From Gordonia desulfuricans NBRC 100010 (lineage in GTDB: Bacteria > Actinomycetota > Actinomycetes > Mycobacteriales > Mycobacteriaceae), in assembly GCF_001485495.1 (NCBI RefSeq), contig NZ_BCNF01000071.1:1-49370 (forward strand): a DNA stretch of 49,370 nucleotides, read 5' to 3'. The number at the start of each line of letters is the position of its first letter. The first letter of the stretch is position 1. Both the position numbers and the translations under genes were made by a program. This document shows, one piece after another, positions 47,601 to 49,370 of the stretch. Below the pieces are notes generated by a model, which saw only the letters and a program-made list of their open reading frames with translations, was not told the DNA's origin and did not search any database.

Positions 47601-48075
47601 AGAGGTGGCCATGCTGGCGATGCTCGACGCGGAGGCCGATGCGATCGACACCTCGGAGATCGTGGAGATCACCGCGGGTGAGCTGATCAGCAATCTCGGA
47701 CCGGTCCTGGGTATCGACTTCGTCAGTTCCGATGCCACCGCAGAACAGGCGGCCGCGCAGATCACCGAGCATCTGGGTGAGGGCTTCGGGGTGGACGCCG
47801 CGACGATCCAGCGCCTGACCGATGCCTACAACCTGCTGCTCCGGGCGACGGGTGACTGGGAACTCCCGGTTGTCGACGTCGACCTCCAGTTCTTCACCGC
47901 AGTCCGTGACCGTCGTCCCGACGCCCTGGGGCATCCGGGTTGGCAGCCGTTCGTTGGTGGTGTCATCTCGAATGTCGACGTCGATTGCGATCACCTGTCG
48001 ATGACCGAGAACGAGGCGATCATCACGATCGCCGAGATCCTCGAGCGGCGAATGGGTGCCGAACAGCCTCGCTAG
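29632..48075 (+). CDS. Five-module nonribosomal peptide synthetase with terminal thioesterase
   Basis: 6147 aa in one uninterrupted frame. Domain order: C-A-T-E, C-A-T, C-A-T, C-A-T, C-A-T-TE. It should build an N-capped pentapeptide with a D-residue first and release it by hydrolysis or cyclisation. All five C domains keep HHxxxDG (HHIALDG near residue 161, HHIVLDG 1711, HHVILDG 2802, HHIAGDG 3884, HHICGDG 4950). The carrier serines are near 1018, 2593, 3688, 4767 and 5823. The TE triad is Ser5972 (GWSLGG), Asp5999 and His6121. The first C and the last A/TE look most like EntF, the enterobactin synthetase. The start GTG 29632 has GGAGG five bases upstream; the in-frame ATGs at 29530 and 29611 have none. 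No MbtH, phosphopantetheinyl transferase, transport or tailoring gene is in the window. The product cannot be named. Confidence 0.95.
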   Translation: MTISDKGFATTPLNFIPNERTAPGLPAGVDSLPLSSAQRGIWFAQHVAGDLPISVAQYVEIEGALDTALLEVACRTTGREFGSGNLHLVEIDGEPRQYVDDERGAPVYIVDLRGMDDPMATAHRLMLEDYSRPLDLLVDDLMVSIIYQVGVDHHLWYLRAHHIALDGFAAITMVRRITELYNAGIRGEVAPPSKADELAEIIAQDSSYPGSARYENDRQYWSDHLADAPPVVSLAGRLGKPTLHPALVSTPIPADTARLLDDAAHEGGGVTPVIVAAFAAYLARMTGSAEVLLSLPVSGRHSAVLRRSGGMIANVVPLRVPVAGCTLDEVIARVKGELMSALRRQRYRQEDIFADMGIARDETASFGPAVNLMMVDSEVVLGDVTGRLHVLTSGPTSDLFVNIYPGAGKDSTHIDFQGNPNIYTPAELAGHHRRFLMFLHEFLSGPSDRHVGRLALLDEQERSALLPVRGGAATAPRLLPDILADTVRRHADAIAISSEIGTLTYRELDAASARLARRLIAEGCGPETAVAIVLRRSALSVTAAWAVARSGATIVHVDPAQPLQRIEHILADSGADVAVTVDEYTDRLPGSTRPVIVDDDTVGSDGTVTGEGTPIGDADRIRPVRPGNVAYMTYTSGSTGVPKGVQVTHGGLADLIADRTDAYRLDHTARVSYALSPSFDASIEQLLTCFANGAALVIVPPEVIGGEQLTRLLADEHITHLTLTPTMLATVEPEALTDLRTVVVGGDRCAQHIVGRWTRCATMINEYGPTEATITASSSVIDPSADLTAGSPVRGASVMVLDPMLAPVPVGTVGEVYLAGPGLARGYAHMSASTAARFVAHPHGAPGERMYRTGDLARWVGDASQVSLELLGRTDFQLKIRGYRIEPGEIDTALTGHAGVEASITVPVRNNIGATVLASYVVPVGDARVEPAELERFARECLPPHMVPAVITMMDDLPVNAFGKVDRRALPDPVFASAASGRMPSTPRETELAQLFSEVLGVPRVGADDSFFTLGGDSILSIQLVARAKASGLAFSTQDVFEHKTVAALAAVATDLTDDAGLPELPGGGVGSIPLSPIMHAMLDRGPVDRFTQAALVELPDGLTRPDLVRALQALVDHHDILRARLVDGQPGETHIEVGAPGTVDAAQVLDLVWLDRRDADEIDHHLQVAADTLDPRAGAMIRFVWMSEADDTQPDLMWLVIHHLAVDGVSWRILLTGLAQAWQQIAGGADPALGDPTTSVRRWVHGLLEHSSERTAAELDRWTAVLEPGERLLGDRGLDPDRDVLATAGCVRMRMPAEVTEAVLTTVPARFHGGANDALLAALVLALARWRRRHGVTGTGIDELIALEGHGREEAAVPGADLTGTVGWFTSRFPVRLDLDGVDVDDAFAGGAAAGQAIRQVKEQLRAVPDNGIGFGMVRYLDPVGRAELGGRAEPQISFNYLGRAGTGDHAGPWAPSGEFDSLVGTGAPQMALPAVLDINAIAAPGPDGLELDATWEFASLVLHHDDVEELAGLWAQALEALARHVRADDAGGHTPSDFGLVATSQTEIDGWTREYPSLTDVWPLTALQSGLLFHALYDDALEASDHIAREDGYTVQAELTLGGSLHPDRMRRAAQRLVDRHDSLRVAFVETGTGPRQLVLRDVEVDWTDSDVTGIDDPGERERQLRRLVAESAAPFDLAHPPLLRFHLIRVARGADRDADRYLLVLTNHHIVLDGWSAPLLIHELLLHYIADGEPAELPQPRSFRDYLLWLHSRDHDAARTAWQEMLAEIESPTRLTGAAGTTAGGDIGETEIVLDPATTDAILGLGRTHEVTANTSIQVAWALVLSAMTGRTDVVFGNTVSDRPAHIPGIERMVGLFINTLPVRVRLDPAESIVELLARTQTEQAALLDHRHVGLAELQRTTGVADMFDTVTVLESYPVDTDAVGQTLADAGLRWVDLVAHDATPYPVSLQVTPPRPGTAGAGSRGGSADETPGGYVLTVRYAVDRIDAEAAGALLDRFVGLLRQIATDPGRKVGAVTSCGHGEHAELSAAGTTGESGASQQPVRLLRDILADSARRHPDAVAVRADGTTLTYRELAHRADRVAAELIRRGAGPESFVALAVPRSADLVVAIWAVARTGAAFVALDPGNPAHRLAELISDAGCTLGVTRAAVTPNLPAGVDWLVLDAPAGRAGTGSAGTGPDDAVTAAIAADGLRPDNAAYLIFTSGSTGKPKAVLISHRGLADRVAAQAHSFGVRPGSTVLQVASPGFDACVSEVLLALGNGGGLVVAPPEVYGGTDLEELARAEHISHAIITPSALNTMDPTRLASTATIAVVGEATGADIVNRWSPGRRLMNHYGPTEATIWATGADDLAPGRPVTIGRPIQGVSVSVLDAWLRPVPVGVAGELYLGGPGLARGYHARPGITAARFVADPRSATGERIYRTGDSVRWVRGRDGLELDYLGRNDQQVKIRGLRIETGDIDAHLGRHREVAQVATVVQPGPAGQPVLVSYVVGAPGQTLDVGALHDGLADTLPQYMSPAAIVELESMPLTRTGKIDRKALPPWDFRSEEEGGRTPSTPAEVVFAHLFAEVLRLDQVTADSNFFTLGGDSIVSMQLVALAKAAGFAITPRDVFEAKTVAAIAELAALRSADDAPVPDAPVSASDPRFADIDHTDLEALRHRYPTLSEVWPLSPTQAGIHFHSSLDPDARDNYTVQSTIALSGDVDGARLRRAAQALVDRHDILRAGFAETSRGPRQIVVADAEVAFREIDLVGDVPTESAERVVAESAAAAFDLSVPSLIRFTLVRRDVGSFVLHITNHHVILDGWSMPLLMRELLEYYGDPERIAVAGPAPSYRDHLVWLAGQDHEGSTTAWAQAYADVEAPTRVSRGGAAMADAAVGEVVVELPSEEFGRLRSVTADSAVTIGTALSTAWSLVLRVLTGETDVILGSAVAGRPAALPGAEQALGMFLNTVPVRARLEPALSLQELLIQVQEGNARLLDHHYVGLPAIHRAAGVSDLFDTALAFQSFPLHAAALQQLVDSAGLRVDGISGIDATPYPLSVVVAPNLDARNRTEEPTSDGADDGRQGGAALTITLRYRRDEFDAVQAREIIDRFVEYLTCIAAEPQTRLGMLTQDVAGVQWPRTATCDAAVPVSTTLGEILTASARRSPDEIAVRSGGTGMSYRELDEQSNRLARHLLRHAQRPQGVVACVLPRSPQAVVAIWAAAKAGVPFLPIDPGLPAERIGFLLTDCAVTLGFTLAQVRDGLPGGVDWLVLDDQHAVDRLAAESAAPITDAERGGPIRLADTAYVIYTSGSTGTPKGVRVSHRGLAHLVAAQRRVLDVGPAARVLQVASPGFDASVFELLMAHGSGGRLVVSPADVYGGPELAELIRCEAVTHAVLTPSALATVPTDPEDDEADAHRTGPATLRVLATAGESVGPQLIDRWAPGRIMVNLYGPTESTIWATASEPLHPGGPVTIGTAVGPVGVTVLDTWMRPVPQGIAGELYLVGPGLADGYIGRPGTTATRFVPCPFGDPGDRMYRTGDIVRRNADHQLEFLGRNDFQVKVRGTRVEVGEIDALLGERDDVDYAVTVGRSRAGAGAGHMLVSYVVAAPGTTLSSTRLRAALAEKLPAYMVPAAVVVLDEIPMTRTGKLDRAGLPEPVFAASEFRAPANPMETAVAAAFEHVLDVPRVGADDDFFALGGDSLSASVVVARLGEVVGTRVPVRAVFDAPTVGALAVLVGSLDGGGRIPLTAGPRPELVPLSPAQQRMWFLNRMEPESAAYNIPVILRLSGRLDVAALRDALSDVTARHEVLRTIYPDTAGEPRQQILDRAPIEVDVQTVAAAAVADTVGEFVRRGFDVTAHVPMRVALFEIVDGEASGRVAEGAADRTAEFLLVLVVHHIAGDGQSMVPLSRDVMTAYATRRDGRAPGWEPLSVQYADYALWQREVLGAAEDAQSLMRAQLDFWRSSLAGAPDVLDLPTDRPRPAVATFAGGSVPVEIGPELHSRLLTLARSRGASLFLVLHAALATVLARLSGGDDIVVGTPVAGRGEPGLDDLVGMFVNTLALRTAVTGDESFAELLDRVRDADLQAFEHADVPFERIVEELNPERSTAHHPLFGVALALQNLSKVHVELPEVTVSRAQADTGICQFDLQLVIADEYGTDANGKPVVAQGISGSMMFARDLFDAATVAGFVRRLQRVLEAVVDDATTPIGDIDWLDTDERTMLLSQVGARTATSPTLLPEVFAAAVERNPDGAAVISGETVLSYTELDRRSNRLARHLIGLGAAPERPVAVAIERSAESVVAWWAVVKTGAPYVPVDPHYPSTRIEQMVSDSGAVLGITTSAARVALPDTLDWIMPADADVATRIDGLPATPIGQDECEHPVRATNTAWVVFTSGSTGVPKGVAVSHAGIADYLSTLHVDAEIGATSRVLHFASPSFDASLLEILLAVSASSALVVAPTGMRGGDELADLLRAQRVTHAFVTPAALASVEPDGLEHLRVVMSGGDEVPTDLVTRWLEADSARARQFRVLYGPTETTVVATATEPLQVGERSTIGAPLAGMQALVLDARMQPVPVGVAGELYLAGPALARGYLNRSGVTASRFVAHPFGRPGQRIYRTGDVVRRNRSGALEFIGRNDFQVKIHGFRVELGEIDAALGAYADVSFATTVPRRDDAVGVRLVSYVVPAPGAVVVGEKLRALLTETLPSYMVPSAVMVLDRVPLTPSGKLDRKALPAPMITTRAFRAPASPVEEIVAGVFADVLGITGGVGADDDFFELGGNSLAATRVVARIGAALDTTVPVSMIFEASTVSKLAARAESHTDTGRIALVAQDRPEHIPLSYAQQRMWFLNQIEPDSSAYSIPIVMRLSGELDPDALQLAIDDVVTRHEVLRTVYPYVAGEPSQLVLPAATARVVMSVSKVSESELFREVSELMRMPFDVTAEVPMRVRLYGLGGGEWVLAVVLHHICGDGSSLTPLARDMMTAYVARAEGNTPGWVPPAVQYADYAIWQRAVLGSADDPESTLRAQIDYWTGQLADVPALIELPADRPRPATQSFAGAGVPLAVGADLHAALQVIAREHNATLFMVFHAALVALLARLAVTDDVAIGTPYAGRGERELDDLIGMFVNTLVLRTQIRDGMSFGELIEDARDTDLAAFGHADVPFERLVQELNPVRSDAYNPLFQVMLAFQNVSTTAIELPALSVEAVESDTGMSMFDMQVTVSDSYDDTGAPAGIAGEITFATDLFDAATVTTFAERLLRVLTALSADPGRSIHDVDLLDPTEREAALVRWNATDHAVDPAETLASLFAGAAARFADGPAVTAGDLTLTYAEFAGRVNRLARWLVSRGVGPDALVAIRMRRSLDQITAMYAVHAAGGGYIPIDPDHPADRIGHMLGCADPVVVLTTLDGIELSGFDDSPLTDDDRVTAADPDALAYLLFTSGSTGRPKGVAISHRSAVNQVRWISDEYALTGTDVVLQKTPSTFDVSVWEIFGTLAAGARLVVARPDGHTDPDYLAEVIDTERVTLTSFVPSMLAVFADALAPEAATVDPGASGRSLDSLRALLVAGEAFGPDVVAAAHRALPAVELHNLYGPTEFTVHATSHQVGADDHGAVPMGTPVWNSRAYVLDSRLCPVPPGVTGDLYLSGTQVARGYFGRTGLTAERFVADPFVAGERMYRTGDLVRRRSTGELEYLGRSDFQVKLRGLRIELGEIEAVFAEHESVARAVATVTATERVEYLVVYLVPAAGATVDTAEVSAFASTALPGYMMPTAVMVLDTVPLTASGKLDRARLPKTARRTDEFRAPATELEGEIARTFEDVLGVARVGADDDFYALGGNSLTSVRVVNSLKNELHVEIPIRWMLSDSSPADLARRIEAGIRNGGTVFETGDGGAADGAGSGLGLEVLLPIRTGGDKPPLFCVHPASGLAWCYQTLGRQIPDDRPVYGLQAPQIGGEDPGPTSVPAIARRYFDEIRTVQPHGPYHLLGWSLGGVIAHAVAAEMRAAGEEVAMLAMLDAEADAIDTSEIVEITAGELISNLGPVLGIDFVSSDATAEQAAAQITEHLGEGFGVDAATIQRLTDAYNLLLRATGDWELPVVDVDLQFFTAVRDRRPDALGHPGWQPFVGGVISNVDVDCDHLSMTENEAIITIAEILERRMGAEQPR
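29720..34250 (+). other. NRPS module 1: starter C - A1 - T1 - E
   Basis: The starter condensation domain (LPLSSAQRGIWFAQ; HHIALDG) resembles the N-terminal C of EntF, which acylates with an aryl or acyl donor supplied from elsewhere. A1 specificity residues, read against GrsA numbering by eye, are DAETVGEIT+K. Acidic residues at 239 and 322 suggest a basic side chain such as ornithine, lysine or a hydroxylated form (low confidence). T1 has the E-type GGDSI motif. The epimerization domain starts near 32848 with IHHLAVDGVSWR, the TVGWFTSRFPV block and FNYLGR, so the residue becomes D. Confidence 0.8.
34318..37530 (+). other. NRPS module 2: C2 - A2 - T2
   Basis: C2 (VWPLTALQSGLLFH; NHHIVLDGWS) is of the type found after E domains, as expected. 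The A2 code by eye is DASIAVHIW+K, with no clear match. T2 carries GGDSI, the carrier motif normally followed by an E domain, but no E domain follows. Confidence 0.75.
37561..37641 (+). other. Remnant-like linker between T2 and C3
   Basis: SASDPRFADIDHTDLEAL here aligns with the post-E linker HTPSDFGLVATSQTEIDGW of module 1. The PSDF-LV-x-Q-E-I pattern normally ends an E domain. It supports past loss of an epimerization domain at this point. Confidence 0.5.
37642..40830 (+). other. NRPS module 3: C3 - A3 - T3
   Basis: C3 (VWPLSPTQAGIHFH; NHHVILDGWS) is close to C2 and looks like a D-accepting (DCL) domain although module 2 has no epimerase. The A3 code by eye is DAFVAALIW+K, suggesting a hydrophobic or aromatic residue (low confidence). 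A2 and A3 share the QVASPGFDA and VYGG context and are probably a duplication. T3 has GGDSL. Confidence 0.75.
40861..44060 (+). other. NRPS module 4: C4 - A4 - T4
   Basis: C4 (PLSPAQQRMWFL; HHIAGDGQS) is of the ordinary L-accepting type. The A4 code by eye is DALFMGLVV+K, similar in outline to leucine-type codes, so an aliphatic residue is likely (low confidence). T4 has GGNSL. Confidence 0.75.
44098..48072 (+). other. NRPS module 5: C5 - A5 - T5 - TE
   Basis: C5 resembles C4. The A5 code by eye is DVWSLALVH+K, between serine (DVWHLSLVD) and threonine (DFWNIGMVH) codes. The surrounding blocks (VLQKTPSTFDVSVWE, HNLYGPTEFTVH, MGTPVWNS) closely recall the serine-activating EntF A domain, so Ser or Thr is likely. 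A terminal Ser/Thr hydroxyl could allow lactone formation. The type I TE from about 47290 has GWSLGG and DHLSM. Confidence 0.75.
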
Positions 48076-48101
48076 CACGCCTTCCGGGGCTAGCGTTTGG
48101 A

Positions 48102-48115
48102 GAAATGGCCATTTC
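48102..48115. promoter_or_regulatory. 14-bp perfect palindrome after the NRPS gene
   Basis: GAAATGGCCATTTC lies between the NRPS stop and the secreted-protein start (23 bases before it). Probably an operator for the downstream gene. Confidence 0.45.
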
Positions 48116-48138
48116 ACCATCGAGAAATGAGGTCGTCC

Positions 48139-49113
48139 ATGAGTAGATCCGGCACCACGGTCACCGCCCGCCACATCAGTCCCGGCAATCACCGCGTCCG
48201 CAGTGTCACAACCGCCGCGGTGGGGTGTGTGATGGCCGCGTCGCTGACGATGACGGTGACCGCCATCGCCGATGCCCGGCCGTCGGGCGCGCCGCCTGAT
48301 GCGGTGAGCACACAGACCGGTGTCACCTATGGGATCGCTCGCCTCGACGCCGCGACGACGCTCGTCGCATCCACCGATCCCACTGCCGTGAGGATTTGGC
48401 CGACTCCGGATCTGACCGTTTCACGTGTGACGGTGGCGGCCCCGGCAGCGAACCCGGATGAGATCCGGATCGGCAATCTCCGTCTGCATCGTCCGGGAGC
48501 GGTGCCGCCGCAGGTCGCGACGCAGGTCAGTGAGGCTTCCGGTGTTCTGGTGCAGGGGATCTCGGATGTTCTGCACAGCAACGGTGTTCCGGAGGCCCGG
48601 GCCGACAAGGTCGCCGAGAAGATGGTCGGTGACGCAGTGGTCGGTGGCGTGATCGGCGGTGCGGTCGCATCCCCGATCGCCCTCGCTGTCGGAGCCGTCG
48701 TCGGCGGCGGGCTCGGTCTGATCTTTGGTATCCCGTTCCTGCCCACCGGCCTGGTCGTCGGGCCCCTGGTGGGTACGGCCCTGGTCGCCACTCTGGTCGC
48801 CCTCCCGGCCGTGGCGGCAGGAGTCGTCATCGGTGCCGCACACGGATACGAGAAGGGATGGACCGTTCCACTCGATCCGCCCCGTTCGCAATCGGAACCC
48901 GCTCCGACGGCGCGTGGTGGCACGAACACTGCACGCCCGGCGGCGCAACCCGCCTCCGCACCCGCGGTGAGGACCGAGGCGTCCGTGCCCGCTCCGGCAG
49001 TGCGACCGGTTTCGGCCACCACACCCGCCGACCGGCGTGACCCGGCCGCCGGGTGCTCGCTGCTCCGGATGACGGAGGTCGCATTGCGGGGCGGGGCTAT
49101 CGGCAGCTGCTGA
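48139..49113 (+). CDS. Secreted hypothetical protein with Gly-rich hydrophobic core
   Basis: 324 aa. An N-terminal signal-like segment (VRSVTTAAVGCVMAASLTMTVTAIADARP) is followed by a polar domain, then a Gly/Ala/Val-rich hydrophobic stretch of roughly 80 residues (AVVGGVIGGAVASPIALAVGAVV ... AAGVVIGAAHG), a Pro/Ala/Thr-rich tail and two Cys residues. Similar low-complexity hydrophobic exported proteins are common in mycolic-acid actinobacteria, but the function is unknown. ATG 48139 is chosen because TGAGG lies eight bases upstream; ATG 48127 is the alternative. It follows the NRPS by 63 bp with a palindrome between, so it may be separately regulated. A link to export or tolerance of the peptide is only positional. 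Confidence 0.7.
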   Translation: MSRSGTTVTARHISPGNHRVRSVTTAAVGCVMAASLTMTVTAIADARPSGAPPDAVSTQTGVTYGIARLDAATTLVASTDPTAVRIWPTPDLTVSRVTVAAPAANPDEIRIGNLRLHRPGAVPPQVATQVSEASGVLVQGISDVLHSNGVPEARADKVAEKMVGDAVVGGVIGGAVASPIALAVGAVVGGGLGLIFGIPFLPTGLVVGPLVGTALVATLVALPAVAAGVVIGAAHGYEKGWTVPLDPPRSQSEPAPTARGGTNTARPAAQPASAPAVRTEASVPAPAVRPVSATTPADRRDPAAGCSLLRMTEVALRGGAIGSC

Positions 49114-49370
49114 CCGGATCAATCGTCAACGCCCACTGGGTGGTCGAGCCGACGAGCGTTCGTGCGCTCGATTCAGGCTCGATCATCCACTGGCGTTGAT
49201 GATCAATCTGACGAGGACAGCTCGTTGACTCGTTTCAGGGCTCAATCAGCAACCGCTCGTTGGTGGTTGAGCCGATGAGGAGCGTAGCGACGAGGCGTGT
49301 CGAAACCTCCGCCGGCCGAATTCGCCAACCCAACCACCTCCGAAGTGCTCACCTCCCAACGCCCGCTGCG
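49114..49370. repeat. Window edge with long inverted repeat and REP-like element
   Basis: No gene is seen. An imperfect inverted repeat has arms at 49117-49150 and 49176-49208 (25-base loop), sharing TCAACGCC and TCGAGCC blocks; it starts four bases after the upstream stop codon and may act as terminator. A REP-like element in the opposite orientation to that at 22-66 occupies 49264-49307. Confidence 0.6.

Overview
High-GC actinobacterial chromosome segment, most likely from the Mycobacteriales (Gordonia-like; inferred). The lineage is suggested by a DUF222/13E12-type HNH gene, IniA/IniC-like dynamins, a DUF5134/PepSY membrane pair, many GTG starts, several probably leaderless starts with a TANNNT box about 7-8 nt before the start codon, and very strong G/C preference at third codon positions. 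No rRNA, tRNA, CRISPR array or transposase was seen.

Left part (1-6400): a divergent island. On the minus strand lie a very acidic protein, an ECF sigma factor and a protein made of seven DxDGDG calcium-loop repeats. On the plus strand are three overlapping genes: an IniC-like dynamin GTPase, an IniA-like dynamin GTPase and an Hsp70-family ATPase that ends in a lipoyl/biotinyl-like domain lacking the modifiable lysine. Both acidic genes are preceded by the same GGGAAC-N18-CTCCAAC element, probably the promoter read by the ECF factor. This is the best candidate in the window for an incompletely described system, perhaps membrane or envelope stress remodelling.

Middle (6400-24050): a VOC protein, a small membrane protein, an SDR-DUF2867 oxidoreductase, a membrane-anchored AlbA_2 (Schlafen-type) protein, an HNH/DUF222 protein, a DUF5134 + PepSY membrane pair with Met/His-rich segments, a lysine 2-monooxygenase/5-aminovaleramidase pair (davB-davA), a DinB2-type Y-family polymerase coupled to a secreted lipase, a TetR regulator, an ArsR-SulP transporter operon, a SixA-like phosphatase and a DMT-type permease.

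Valine-catabolism block (24060-28930): a flavodoxin, then mmsA, an isobutyryl-CoA dehydrogenase and mmsB. The block has a near-perfect dyad upstream of mmsA, a strong hairpin terminator after mmsB, and a convergent MarR regulator.

Right part (28930-49113): a roughly 700-bp less GC-rich leader precedes a single giant NRPS gene of 6147 aa. Its five modules read C-A-T-E / C-A-T / C-A-T / C-A-T / C-A-T-TE. It has an EntF-like start and end, but no siderophore transport, MbtH or tailoring genes are nearby. Module 2 looks as if it has lost an epimerization domain. A secreted hydrophobic/Pro-Ala-rich protein follows. REP-like sequences and large inverted repeats occupy both window edges and the 19.5-kb intergenic gap.
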